A stretch of 64,000 nucleotides of DNA. Source: Akebia trifoliata. Taxonomy: Eukaryota > Streptophyta > Magnoliopsida > Ranunculales > Lardizabalaceae. Below, one piece after another: positions 10,282-22,765 of this stretch. The notes beneath the pieces are model-generated. The model was not told where the DNA came from, ran no database searches, and saw only the letters and a list, made by a program, of their open reading frames with translations. A program made the position numbers and the translations under genes. The first letter of the stretch is position 1, and every line of letters begins with the position of its first letter. The DNA lies in assembly GCA_017979445.1 (NCBI GenBank), contig JADQWC010000133.1, forward strand, positions 124,001 through 188,000, given 5' to 3'.

Positions 10282-11596
10282 GTTTTATTAGTAAGCTTTG
10301 AGTCATTCTTCATGTTTGATATTATGCTCAAATCATTATTACATACATGATAATTAAAAGCTTCTTTATTTTACTGGAATTAAAATAACATAGACTGACA
10401 AACTCGACTAAAACTCAAAAATTAAAGAAAGACTAACGTAACCGAAATGATCAATTGAATTTAAAAATTAATAAAAACTAAACTGAAACTACAAGGAAGC
10501 TCAAGGATGCTTATCTACAAAGCAGGGAGGTTCTTTTGGGTGGATGGGTATAATACTATGATGCAAGGGTGGACTTATTGGACTTGACATTGGTACTTCG
10601 GCTTGACGACTCTTTTAGAATGTCTAAGAACAATTATTACCTGATTGGAAGTAAATCAAGATTAACCATTGATTTATGGAAGTTTGAATCTTAACCACAT
10701 GATTAAAATTTTGATATAAATTAGCCTAAGTTTAGTGGGAAATATTGAATCCAAATGCACTAGAAGTCTATAGTGACTAAGAAGGTGAGAAAGGTTAGTC
10801 ATGGGTCTACCCCTAATTGGGATTGAACCTTTGATCAGACAAATTAATATGACCCTATGATCAAATCTTTTTAGTATGAAATGGTCTGAATCTTTGAAAG
10901 TAAAATCAATTGGTCCAATCGGTTTGGTGTTGATCAGTTTGATTATTTGTCAATTGGGCCAATTAATTTAATTGGTTCAAATTGATTGGTACATTTCATA
11001 GATTGGGTCGGATTCATATTACAGGTTTAGTTTTGAACGATTTGGATCGGTCCGCTCATTTACCTACTGGTTGGATGAAATAGATCAACTCGGGAATACC
11101 CATAGTCAGTTCAGGTCGTGACATATAAGAATGCTCCTAGACTCTAGGTTTATTACATGCAAATGCAACTTATCTAGCCACCCTTGCCCAACTGCACCTG
11201 TATACCTCTCGAGCATACTTAATCAGATGATACGTGGTGACTTGGTTTAATATACCATATAGGTATGAGTTTAGGGTTATAGCTTTTCTAAATGGTTTAG
11301 CATCCCAAAAGGGGACCGACCACGTACAAGTATTACATTGGCTATCGGGATATGTGCCTTTGCGGCTTACAATAGGACAAAGGCTCAGGTCGCTCCAGCA
11401 TAAGTACATTGATATACCATTCAAGGTCACCTGATTGACCAGTACTAATGTCCCAATTTTATATACTATGGAGGTATGTGACTGGAGTTGTGATTTTCAT
11501 TAATGACATCTTGTCTCATGAGGAAACCGGGCCACGTACTAGTACCACATTGGTTGTGTGAAGCGTCATAATCTAGTCAAGGGAAAAAAATTATAA
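10282..11596. other. Unassigned AT-rich region with a diverged 212-bp duplication
   Basis: No gene is recognised. Two related stretches lie about 212 bp apart: near 11251 (ATACCATATAGGTATGAG, then GGGGACCGACCACGTAC) and near 11463 (ATACTATGGAGGTATGTG, then GGAAACCGGGCCACGTAC). Both continue with an ACATTGG(T/C)T phrase. They may be old tandem units or part of a degraded LTR. Short frames on both strands at 11170-11434 overlap each other and are not credible genes. Confidence 0.4.
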
Positions 11597-14500
11597 GAGA
11601 TATTCGCACTTATTTACTATGTGATAATATCGATATGTTTTACACTACATAGATCCATCATGGAAAAATTCATCCTAGACGTTGTGTTAACATTGGGGAC
11701 AATACGACTGCTAGTGATCATATTCAAGATGCAGTCCCAAAAATAGTTGACATGGTAAATGATGCATTTGGATGTGTTTGTAACAAGGATGATGCTCAAG
11801 CTTATATGAGATCTAGTACATCTACATATATGGATGAAACTAATGATGCAGATGATGTTCAAGTAAAAAATGATTCTTCAAATAAAATTCAGTACGAGAA
11901 ATTGATGGAAGATGGGATACAACTCTTATATCTATCGTGTCGAATTGGTAATATAAAATTATCGGTGACAGTTGAGTTACTAAGCATGAAGGCTAGACAT
12001 CAATGGCCTAATAGGAGTTTCACAGGATTGTTGTAACTAATTAAAAGAATTATACCAAAGGAGAAAATTTTGTCTGATAAAACCTTCACTACTTAAAAAA
12101 TAATCACGTTTGCTTATGAAGCATGAGATTATTCATGCATTTCGTAATGATTGCATATGATACTGGAGAGAAAATGAAAATAAAGATAATTTTCATATTG
12201 TGGTAAAAGTAGTTGAACTAAGTTAAGTCAAGAAGTTCATGTCTACCTTAGAAAAAGTTGAGATACTTTCCATTAACACCAAGGTTGCAAAAAATGTATA
12301 GTGTATCGTGGATTCTAGAAAACATGACATAGCATGCAAATCCTAACTTAGTATCGAGTGTATTAACCATGAATCATCCAAAAGATTATTCTTGTTGGAA
12401 AAAGTAAATTGTAAATGGAGTAACTTTGGTGATGAGGCACATAATGTTCGGTTGAGGCTTACAATTGATGGATTCAATCTTTTTAGAAACAGTAATAACT
12501 CTTATAGTTGTTGATTTGTTATGATTGTTTCATACAATCTTCCTCCATCGTTATGCATATGAAAAGAGTTTACTATTTTAACATTATCGATTATTAGAAA
12601 GAAAGGTCCAGGATACGATATTAACATCTACTTGTAATCATTAATCCTAGAGTTGAAGGAATTGTCATCCACATAATCTATAACATATAACTTTTACACT
12701 AAGGGTAGGTTCACCATGAAAGTAATTTTTTTGTGGGCTATACACGATTTTCCAACATATGGTCATTTGTCAGGTTGTAAGACCGCATGAAAGTTTGGTT
12801 GCCCTATGTGTACTGAAAAAATAGAATCAATGTGGCTAAAACATGAAAAAAAGTTTACTTATGTGACACATATAAGATTTTTATCAGATCCGAGACCATT
12901 CATGAGCCAAAAATTACAATTTAATGGGTATGAATAACATGAGAAGCATTCTCTATGTTTGAGTGGTTTTGAAGTATTAAACAAAATTGAAATCAACTTC
13001 GAAAATGTAAAATACAATAGAAAGAAAGGTCTACGAATTAGAATGAATCTAGTGCATGGTCAAATAGATTGATTCTTTTTGAATTGTCATATTGGAAGAT
13101 GCGCTACGATTATCTTTCTAAACATTAATGTAATACAGTATATATTAATTCACTTATATTGACATATGTTTTGTCAATTGATATGATCTACCTATTTGCC
13201 ACAATTTTAATGTAATACATGTGGAAATAAATACGATAGAAAATCTCTTAACAACAATTATGAATATGAAAGATAAGATGAAGGGTTGTCTTCAAGCTCA
13301 TCAAGACCTAAAAGTTATGAAAATAAAGAAAAAATTGTGGTCTGTAGAGATGAATGGCAGGTTGACTTATCAAAAAACTCCTTTTTTGTTCTCTATCTGA
13401 AAAAAAATTAATTTGTACAACTTTGTATCATTAGAAGGTTCCCATTGGATATAGTGAAAATTGGAAACATAATGTGAGTTTAAAGAACAACAAATTAAAA
13501 AACCTACAGTCACATGATTATCACATCCATATGCAATAATTGTTACTAGTGTTATTGATGCATGCATTTAAGGGTCATAAGCCATTGCATGCTACTATTC
13601 AACAACTATCAATATCTTTCAATGTCTTATGTTCGAAGATTATTAGTCGTGTGAAACTTTTGAAGATGAAAGATTAAATTGTGGAAATACTATGTGTTTG
13701 AATAGTACTTTCCTCATTTTTTTTTGTTTCCATGACACACCTAGTTGTACACTTGGTGGAGGAGGCACAAGTTTGCAGGCCTGTTAGATATCAATAGATG
13801 TATCCTTTTGAACGGTAAATAAAATTTTAAATTAATGAGTTTATTTTTATAGTTAAATTTTGCATCAAAATCTGATATATGATTCATGTATTAGGAAGAT
13901 GAAAACATATAAACGATATGTGGTGAATCAAATATGTCCAAAAGGATCTATTACAGAATGTTACCTTATGGATCAATCAACGATGTATGCCATGAATTAC
14001 ATATTCAATGGAGAAAGATGAAGCCATATAAAAGTGAGGGATACATTCATGGATGTTGATGGTGAATGTGCCTATCCTATTAATAAAGAAGGGAAGCTTT
14101 TTGTTATCAAAAATGTACAGTACCAACAAACGCGTAAATGGGTACTGTGTCAATCAATTGAAAATGTTGACAGAGAAAAATAAGGAAATTTTTTATTCTA
14201 CTACATACTTGTTTTGTTGCGATGGTATATACCTCATAATGCATTTGTATGTAGAAATTACATTACCTACTTTCAAAGTCATGTATCTAACTGTCAAACT
14301 CAAAGAGGTGATTATAGAATAGAAAAATCAATGGATTACATACCTTGACTTAGATAACAATTACAAAAGGAGGAGAACTCTACCTTGAAAAGGGCTGTTG
14401 ATGGTCCACAATTTGAAGTTATTTCATATAGTGCATTCAAGGTAAATGATTGTGTATTTTGTACAACAGATTCGAAAATGAACAAAACAACACGGGACAT

Positions 14501-14920
14501 TATCAATAAAGAAGTTACTTACTGTGACATCGTCAAACAAATCCTAAAGTTGGATTATCATGACTTTAGAATACTTATATTTTATTGTGATTGGGTTTGT
14601 ATAGAAGACACAAACGGATATATAGTTGATCTAGAAACGAACTTGGTTTATGTTAATTTTGGGAGGTTAAAGAGAACTACAAGGGAAATTGATGAGCCAT
14701 TTATTCTTGTTTCTCAAGCAAATCAAGTATTTTATTGTAAAAATTATAGTAAACCTATAGAGGATTGGCATGTTGTCTTAGAAGTTCCAAAGAGATTGGA
14801 CTGAGATGTTGATTCTTATGAAGATCCCTTAGTATTTGAGGCAAGAATGAATTGAAATTCATTAACATCAGTACTTAAAGAAGATATCATAGAATACAAT
14901 AGCATGGATGATGATGAATG
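11597..14920 (+). pseudogene. CACTA (En/Spm) TNP2-type transposase, heavily mutated
   Basis: Fragments in all three frames follow the order of a plant CACTA TNP2 transposase. Seen in order: an HHGK segment near 11660, with a stop where family members have Trp; a PKIVDMVNDAFG segment; LLYLSCRIG...KLSVTVELL...RHQWPNRSFTGLL near 11930-12030; EIIHAFRNDCI then YWRENE near 12125-12180; FFELSYWK near 13070; NVIHVEINTIENLLTTI near 13210; SSFFFVSMTHLVVHLVEEAQ near 13710-13770; and YKRYVVNQICPKGSITECY near 13910. A C-terminal DUF4216-like domain follows. Dozens of stops and frame changes show it is long dead. The N-terminal transposase-associated domain was not found, and I could not identify the CACTA terminal repeats. 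Confidence 0.85.
14385..14804 (+). pseudogene. DUF4216-like C-terminal domain of the CACTA transposase
   Basis: This is the longest open piece of the TNP2 relic (139 codons). It reads KLDYHDFRILIFYCDWV, then LVYVNFGRL, PFILVSQANQVFYCK and WHVVLEVPKR. That is the pattern of the DUF4216 region at the end of plant CACTA transposases, including the W-V pair, the FI.ASQA.QVFY core and the W.VVL..P end. It continues out of the ORF as DVDSYEDP. No start codon is implied; it is an exon-like survivor of the longer gene. Confidence 0.75.
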
Positions 14921-15257
14921 AAAATGTTTGTAATCAATGAAAACTATTTTTGGCATCTCTATTAGTTTAGGTAAATTATTCTATCTTCTTTATTTCAACA
15001 TGTAGTCAATATTATAAGCATGTATTTAATTTATTTATTTTTACTGTCATTGCCTTTATTTAAATTATTTGACTTGAAAATATTATTTGTGTTTCCAGCA
15101 CTATGTCATTTGATCAATCATAATCTGTTCCTAACTCAATATCAAAATCGGTATCTACATCAATATCTACATCTACGGTTCAGAGTATGTGTACATGGTG
15201 AATAAATTATATTCATTTGTTATCAAGTTTTTATTAATTCCTTTCATTTTTCATAGG
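14921..15257. other. Spacer between CACTA fragments
   Basis: AT-rich, with no credible ORF. It ends TTTTTCATAG at 15255, which looks like a splice acceptor ahead of the next coding fragment, so it may be an old intron or intergenic spacer of the transposon. Confidence 0.4.
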
Positions 15258-15430
15258 TAAGCTTATCCAAGTTCAGTTCAATCTAAATGGGCAACCTATC
15301 GGCCCTAACTCATCTTATGCATTACCATCGGGCAGGTAGCAAAGACACATGTGGCACCTATATATGATAGGTGGACTAGTGTGTTTACTAAGCTCAAGGA
15401 GAAAATTTGAGAATCTATCAGTGTGAGTGC
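15258..15430 (+). pseudogene. Fragment of the second CACTA protein (Transposase_24-like)
   Basis: In one frame the sequence reads QFNLNGQPIGPN. After a frame change it reads AKTHVAPIYDRW and then KLKEKIWESI. This order (an FN..GQP.G.N start, a V.PI..W centre and a KE.IWE end) fits the plant Ptta/En/Spm 'Transposase_24' domain carried by the second gene of CACTA elements. It sits directly downstream of the TNP2 relic, as expected. Stops and a frameshift make it non-functional. Confidence 0.6.
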
Positions 15431-16484
15431 ATGTGCATTAAATGATTAGGTTTTACTTGTAAATTATAACTCACATGTGCGTGTGCTAAATATCATTCGA
15501 TTAGTCATTTTCTTCTGATTTTTTTGGGAAAAGGAGTCACAAGTGAACATTTTCAATGAAATTATGTTTTCTTTGTATAGAAATCACTTGGAAAATATTC
15601 TCTATCTTTCTCTGTACAACCTAAAGAAAGCTTTGATTCTTTCATACATGTATATATATATTTATACAATTAGCAAAGTAAATCAAATATTGTCTATCTA
15701 TTTCTACAATATCATTAATGCATTTATATTGTTTATAGATCTTAGCTTCATCTTTGTTTCAAACATAAGTAAAAAGTCCAGAGTCACACTAAAGAATTAT
15801 GTTTGGAAAGATGGGTAAAAGAGTTCTTCAATGTGTCATCTTCCTCCTCTTGGGGTTGTTTTGTAGAGGTTGATTATTCCTTTCAATCGAGTTTCTTCTA
15901 AAATTATATATTGTAGTTCAAATTTGAACTTTTTTTCCATATTGGTTTAAAATTTGAAGTTTGTAGAAAATTTTTGTATGTTAGGTATCACATTATTTAG
16001 AGTCAAATTTAACATTTACTTTATAGATTGATGAAAGTGTTTTTGTTTATTGGGTATTCTTACTTTCATTAAAGATTGTCGATCTTCTTTTTCAATATCT
16101 TTAAAATTAAAGAGCACATGTAATTGGAATATCTCATTGTTAAGTAGTAAAAAATAGGTGGCAACTTACACATTATTTTGATTAGGAGTGGTATACCTTC
16201 ATACTTTATTGAATCATTTATTTTTATTTTTTATAATATAAAATAAACCTCAATAATGTTGCAGCAAAATAGTTTCAGTCAATATTTTGTTTTTAAAAGT
16301 GAACATATTAGAGAGATATGTCGTTACTTCTCTGATGAGAATACTCAAGTTTAATTGTTCGCATGTAAAACCTTCATTTTGACATTGATCGAATGTTATC
16401 TTTCTTGATTTTTGTAATTGAATACTAGAGGCGATTTAGTGCTGATTGCACCCGCACACTACATAGTTTTTATTTCATATGGTA
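15431..16484. other. Unassigned AT-rich tail of the CACTA region
   Basis: Low-complexity A/T tracts and a short (TA)n run near 15650 are visible. The 91-codon frame at 15543-15818 is hydrophobic and low in complexity, with no recognised motif, and I do not call it. The segment continues, after removal of the solo LTRs, at 21590. Confidence 0.4.
16480..16484. repeat. Left TSD (TGGTA) of outer solo LTR
   Basis: TGGTA directly precedes the TGTCACGCC start of the reverse LTR. An identical TGGTA occurs at 21585-21589, directly after its end. Confidence 0.9.
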
Positions 16485-19400
16485 TGTCACGCCCCGAAAT
16501 CCCAACACGAATCCCTATGATTCATCGGTTAGAATCTCAAGGTGTGAGGTAATCAATCACACAATCTGACAGAACATTCATAAATAATAATACTTATGAA
16601 AAGAAAATATACGCAGCGGAATAAACATTTAACTAACATCTATACGAGAGTCTAGAGTAAACAGAAGAAATTGACAAACACTGATATAAGTCAAGATCTT
16701 TAATCTCATAATTCATCAGGTTACAAATTTCTAAACTACCATATTTCTTATCTACAACCAAAAACCGCTAAGATCCTCTACTAGTCCTCAAAGACATGGC
16801 GGCGGCAAGACATCAATCTGATCCTCCTCAAGGACCTCCTCAAAAGACTCCTCAAAGAACGATTCTTCAAAAGTTGAATAATCTGAAAGGGGAAGGATAG
16901 GGTGAGTAACAGGGGAATGTTACTCAGCAGGATGAACGCCGTTCTAACAACGAGTCATACATTGTAATGACCTGAAAATCCTAAAATGTATCTCGAGGAA
17001 AAAAATTTTAGATCCGTGCATTGATTTAAAAGTTATCAAATCCTCGAGTTTCGCGTTAGATATTTTACAATAGGTAAATGACACCTTAGAGACATAATTT
17101 GAGGAAACCGATCATATCATTAGATTCGTGTCGAAAAATCACCCGAAATAGAGTATAAGTTTGTCCAATTCGGCATTTGGGAAAAACAATTATCAAAATG
17201 ACAAGTATGTCCCAACTTAAGTGATATAAATATCTAAATTCTATTAGAAAAATCAGATTTTTCTTATTCTCCTCTCTAAACAAATCTCAACCCTTTTCCT
17301 TCAATATTTAAAACTCAGATCTACACTAAACGAGAACGATCCGAGCTTAGGCGCAAGAAGGAAAGTTGTTCCTATCGCCGAGGGTTACGCGTGGACGCAA
17401 AGAAATCCGATTTTCGTCGGAAGAAAATTTTAGAGATTGGCCGGAGGCGATTTTAATGTTCGTTCAACCGTTGAAATTAGCTTGAGGTAGGTTGCCTTCC
17501 CTTCTACCTTCTAGTTATGCGATAATTTCATAGAAAATCCATATGATTGTTGATAAATCGATTATTTCATTAAGTTTATACATATTTGAACGATTTGAAT
17601 CATGTTTACATGCTTATTTATGATTGGTTTTAGTTCATTTGATGTAATATAAGCATTTCATAGTTAATATGATATTTGGATCGAGTTTGGTCGAGTTTCG
17701 ACGAAAAATCAGCAATTCGGAAAAGTATCCGAATGTTGAGTTTGGTTCTAATTTGTTTTGTGTTGCTTCCATATAGTATGTATACCTATTTCCTACATTT
17801 ATTTCATTAAAACTAATTAAGTATTACTTTAAGTTCTTTAATAAATAAATAAATAGTTCATTTTCAATTTCGACTTTGAAAAAAAAAATTATTTTTTCAA
17901 CACTTAGTTAAATTTTCATAGATTTTCAGCTTATATGGTTTTATCTTCGTTTTCGAGTCTTTCGACTCAACCAAAACCATCGAATGGAATTGGTTGATGC
18001 TCTATGGATTTTGAATTTCATTTCTTAAAAGTAAAATTACTTTGATAGATATGAAGGATTAGGTGATAGATTGATCGATTTAATCGATGGATGGATAGAG
18101 AGAATGTATGTTCTCGACTGATTGATGGGACAGTGCCTCCAGTTCTACGTAGTGGCCATCCACGTAAAACGTGATAGATAGATAGAGGGATGAGATGGTT
18201 GATGGATGGATATGACAGATAACTGTCACTGGAGGGCACTACCAGATTTTGTTTGTATTTTCGATTAAAAGAAATGATATATTATAAACAAAATAAATTA
18301 TTTTGTTTACCAGTAAAGGTTGTAGAAAACCCATAAAGAGTGACGCGTTGCTATGTATCCGGAAGCGGCGAGTCAATCTAGGATAACACTAGATGTCATA
18401 TGCTCTTCGGTAGTATGGGATACCTTAGAGCATATTACAACTTATGAAATCCGGGAATTTCTCCTACTTATTTCCTGGGAAACGTTGTGTGTAAAGGCGG
18501 TCTCTGTATAGTGTAGAGCTAGGCGGGGTTCACATGCATTGCCTCTTGATAGGCTTCGACGCGAGGGGTCTCCTGGGCTAGTTAGTGATCACTTTTAGTC
18601 TGTAGTCGTCAAACGTCGACCTCACCGTTAGTTGAACTCATTATTGGGTTCTTGGTCAACGGCCAGTCTGAGCCGGATAAATGGTCATCCACCGTGGTAT
18701 GCTAGACCGGCCACAAAATCAGATTATAACGATGGGATTCCACATCGGAGGTTAAGTTTGGAATATCGTATTGCCATAGCCGAGGCGGTTATATCGGCGT
18801 GTTCCTCTGCTCTCTTATCGATTAACACCGCCGTGTTCTTATTATTTATCTTTTCTTTTTCTTTTTGTGATGTTTGGTAGATGTTTTTATTTGAAAGATG
18901 CATAGGTTACTTTAAATGAAGAAATGATAGGTTGAAATTATTTAACTGTTTATTGAATATGCTTAGACATTTATCGTATGTTACATTATGAAAAACTTAC
19001 ATTATTTAATTGTTCAACTGATTACTCGTGCATGTATGACTCGTTGTTAGAACGGCGTTCATCCTGCTGAGTAACATTCCCCTGTTACTCACCCTATCCT
19101 TCCCCTTTCAGATTATTCAACTTTTGAAGAACCGTTCTTTGAGGAGTCTTTTGAGGAGGTCCTTGAGGAGGATCAGATTGATGTCTTGCCGCCGCCATGT
19201 CTTTGAGGACTAGTAGAAGATTCTTAGCGGTTTTTGGTTGTAGATAAGAAACATGTTAGTTTAGATATTTTTGTAACCTGATGAATTATGAGATTAAAGA
19301 TCTTGACTTATATCAGTGTTTGTCGATTTCTTCTGCTTGCTCTAGACTCTCGTATAGATGTTAGTTAAATGTTTATTCCGCTGCGTGTATTTTCTTTTCA

Positions 19401-21584
19401 TAAGTATTATTATTTATGAATGTTCTGTTAGATTGTGTGATTGATGACCTCACACCTCGAGATTTTAACCGATGAATCATAGGGATTCGTGTTGGGATTT
19501 CGGGGCGTGACATACATGCACGAGTAATCAGTTGAACAGTTAAATAATGTAAGTTTTTCATAATGTAACATACGATAAATGTCTAAGCATATTCAATAAA
19601 CAGTTAAAAATTTCAACCTATCATTTCTATCATTAAAGTAACCTATGCATCTTTTAAATGAAAATATCTATCATTATTACAAAATAAGAAAAAGATACAT
19701 AATAAGAACACGGCGGTTGTAATCGATAAGAGAGCAGAGGAACACGCCGATATAACCGCCTCGACTATGGCAATACGATATTCCAAACTTAACCTCCGAT
19801 GTGGAATCCCATCGTTATAATCTGATTTTGTGGCCGGTCTAGCATACCACGGTTGGATGACCATTTATCCGGCTCAGACTGGCCGTTGACCAAGAAACCA
19901 ATACTAAGTTCAACTAACGGTGAGGTCGACCGTTTGACGACTACAGACTAATAGTGATCACTAACTAGCCCAGGAGACCCCTCGCGTCGAAGCCTATCAA
20001 GAGGCAATGCATGTGAACCCCGCCTAGCTCTACACTATACAGAGACCGCCTTTACACACAACGTTTCCCAGGAGGAAATAAGTAGGAGAAATTCCCGGAT
20101 TTCATAAGCTGTAATATGCTCTAAGGTATCCCATACTACCGAAGAGCATATGACATCTAGTGTTATCCTAGATTGACTCGCCGCTTCCGGATACATAGCA
20201 ACGCGTCACTCTTTATGGGTTTTCTAGAAACCTTTACTGGTAAACAAACTAATTTATTTTGTATATAATATATCATTTCTTTTTAATCGAAAATACAAAC
20301 AAAGTCTGGTAGTACCTTCCAGTGACAGTTATCTGTCATTTCCATCCATCAACCATCTCATCCCTCTATCTATCTATCACGTTTTACGTGGCATGGCCAC
20401 TACGTAGAACTGGAGGCACTGTCCCATCAATCAGTCGAGAACATACGTTCTCTCTATCTATCCATCGATTAAATCGATCAATCTATCATCTAATTTCCTA
20501 CATATCTATCAAAGTAATTTTACTTTTAAAGAAATTCGAAATCCATAGAGCATCAACCAATTCCATTCGATGGTTTTGGTTGAGTAGAAAGACTCGAAAA
20601 CGAAGATAAAACCATAAGCTGAAAATCTATGAAAATTTAACTAAGTGTTGAAAAATAATTTTTTTTTTTCAAAGTCGAAATTGAAAACGAACTATTTATT
20701 TATTTATTAAAGAACTTAAAGTAATACTTAATTAGTTTTAATGAAATAAATGTAGGAAATGGGTTATACATACTATATGGAAGCAACACAAAACAAATTA
20801 GAACCAAACTCAACATTCGGATACTTTTCCGAATTGCTGATTTTTCGTCGAAACTCGACCAAACTCGATCTAAATATCATATTAACTATGAAATGCTTAT
20901 ATTACATCAAATGAACTAAAATCAATCATAAATAAGCTGTAAACATGATTCAAATCGTTCAAATATGTATAAAACTTAATGAAATAATCGATTTATCAAC
21001 AATCATATGGATTTTCTATGAAATTATCGCATAACTAGAAGGTAGAAGGGAAGGTAACCTACCTCAAGCTAATTTCAACGGTTGAACGAACTTTAAAATC
21101 GCCTCCGGCCAATCTCTAAAATTTTCTTCCGACGAAAATCGGATTTCTTTGCGTCCACGCGTAACCCTCGGCGAGAGGAACAACTTTCCTTCTTGCGCCT
21201 AAGCTTGGATCGTTCTCGTTTAGTGTAGATCTGAGTTTCAAATATTGAAGGAAAAGAGTTGAGATTTGTTTGGAGAGGAGAATAAGAAAAATCTGATTTT
21301 TCTAATAGAATTTAGATATTTATATCACTTAAGTTGGGACATACTTGTCATTTTGGGAATTGTTTTTCCCAAATGTCGAATTGGACAAACTTATACTCTA
21401 TTTCGGATGATTTTTCGACACGAATCTAATGATGTGATCGGTTTCCTCAAATTACGTCTCTAAGGTGTCATTTACCTATTGTAAAATATCTAACGCGAAA
21501 CTCGAGGATTTGATAACTTTTAAATCAATACACGGATCTAAAATTTTTCCTCGAGATACATTTTAGGATTTTCAGGTCATTACA
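16485..21584 (-). mobile_element. Reverse solo LTR of family A, split by a second solo LTR
   Basis: The two LTR parts are 16485-16962 and 19518-21584. Read on the minus strand they form one family A LTR, starting TGTAATGACC at 21584 and ending GGCGTGACA at 16485. There is no internal sequence, so it is a solo LTR left by recombination between two LTRs. TGGTA flanks both ends. The interruption is the forward solo LTR 16963-19512 and its duplicated TACAT. Confidence 0.93.
16963..19512 (+). mobile_element. Forward solo LTR of family A nested in the reverse one
   Basis: This is a 2550-bp complete LTR, from TGTAATGACC to GGCGTGACA. The target duplication TACAT is exact at 16958-16962 and 19513-19517, and removing it restores continuity of the surrounding reverse LTR. 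It must be younger than the host LTR. It carries the same TATA, donor-like, acceptor-like and conserved-block signals as 5633-8173. Confidence 0.95.
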
Positions 21585-21589
21585 TGGTA

Positions 21590-22454
21590 TATGAATCAAT
21601 ATTCTAAACTAATTATGCATCGTGCACTTTCATTTTTCTTGTGAAATTGTTGAAACATCTTCCATAAAATGATTACAATGCCCGAAAATGACCCGGTCTG
21701 CCCTTTGAATCTCTAAAATAATCAATCTACAATGACTTACTGATTCTATAAAATGGTTTAGCTAGTTTCTTCTTGTCTTGCCCTGGCACACAACTTTGAA
21801 TGGTATTTGAATGTGATTTAATTTCTTCCTTGAATATTTCACTTCTATTTATGCCACGGAAATTTAACATTCAATAAAACTTGATGTTTATCCATTTTAT
21901 GTCCTTTTGATTCGTTCTTTGTTGATGGACCGTGTGTACTATGTTGTGGTGCTCAGAGTCTAATGTGCTTATATATATATATAGATATAGTTATACAATT
22001 CTGATAGAGCAAATGCTTATGTCATTATGGAAATGCTTCGATGGTCTCTATTCTTTTCAAAATTGATTGTTTTACCCATACTTTGTTCTGAATTAATTCA
22101 CCCATTTGTTATGAATTTAGGACTAGAACTAATCTTAGATCGCAGGCAGAACCACCTTTTGTTTCTTAATTTGATTGGTGTTCCTATTTGAATGAGATTC
22201 TTGAGACTGTAGCCCAATGTATCCCATCTTGTTTCGAAATGAATCCATTTCTTTCTTTCTTTTCTTCTAAAATCTTCTTGAACTTTGATCTAATGGATTT
22301 AATATTTATAATTATAGTACCACCCAACTAAGAATTCTATTACCGACTAAGAATTGTGATTCGGGATTACAATGTGGTGACCCACTATAGTATAGGCTCA
22401 TAATTTCCAACACAATTTAGAGGTAATTTTCTTTATTCTTTTTTCTCCTATTAG
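21590..22454. other. Unassigned region upstream of kinase exon
   Basis: AT-rich, with a (TA)n run near 21970. No coding motif was seen. It ends with CTCCTATTAG, a good acceptor sequence, so at least its end behaves like an intron. Confidence 0.4.
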
Positions 22455-22575
22455 GGGACACTTTCTCTAATATAGTTGGAAGTGTTTTCTACGTTGCACC
22501 AGAGGTTTTGAAAACAAATTATGGACCTAAATCCAATGTATGGAGTGCTAGAATTATCTCATGTCATATTAAAAT
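22455..22575 (+). pseudogene. Orphan calcium-dependent-protein-kinase-like exon
   Basis: After a pyrimidine-rich TTAG acceptor, the frame reads [18 protein letters not shown] and then [15 protein letters not shown]. This matches the kinase subdomain VIII-IX region (the APE motif and the D.WS.GVI motif) in the form typical of plant CDPK/CRK kinases, where GS.YYVAPEVL is characteristic. The invariant Asp of subdomain IX is Asn here, and the conserved Gly after WS(A/I) is Arg. No flanking kinase exons are visible within about 800 bp on either side before other repeats begin. I read it as a relic or captured fragment, not an active gene. Confidence 0.75.
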
Positions 22576-22765
22576 GAATGCCTTTTGTTTTCTTTAAATT
22601 TTATTTTCATATTGTTGAAGTTAAAATTTATTCCTCGATTTGATTGTATTGGGAGCTGACTGAAATCTTGGTTTGGGTATTCAAAACTCCTAATTTGAAC
22701 TCGAGGATTTGTAGGATGTGGATAATGAAGAAGCGTGGTCATTATGAATCCTTAAGAGCTATGGT
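22576..22765. other. Short unassigned flank
   Basis: AT-rich sequence between the kinase exon and the family B LTR fragment, possibly an old intron. No feature recognised. Confidence 0.35.

Noticed and set aside
11170..11434. Two overlapping antisense ORFs
   Set aside because: They overlap fully on opposite strands within a diverged non-coding duplication.
15543..15818. 91-codon hydrophobic ORF, possibly a membrane peptide
   Set aside because: Composition is explained by T-rich DNA; no start context or related sequence seen.
20322..20609. ORF repeated on opposite strands in several LTRs (also 6688-6900 and 18018-18239)
   Set aside because: Antisense by-product of GATA/GATG-rich LTR sequence; not conserved in length.
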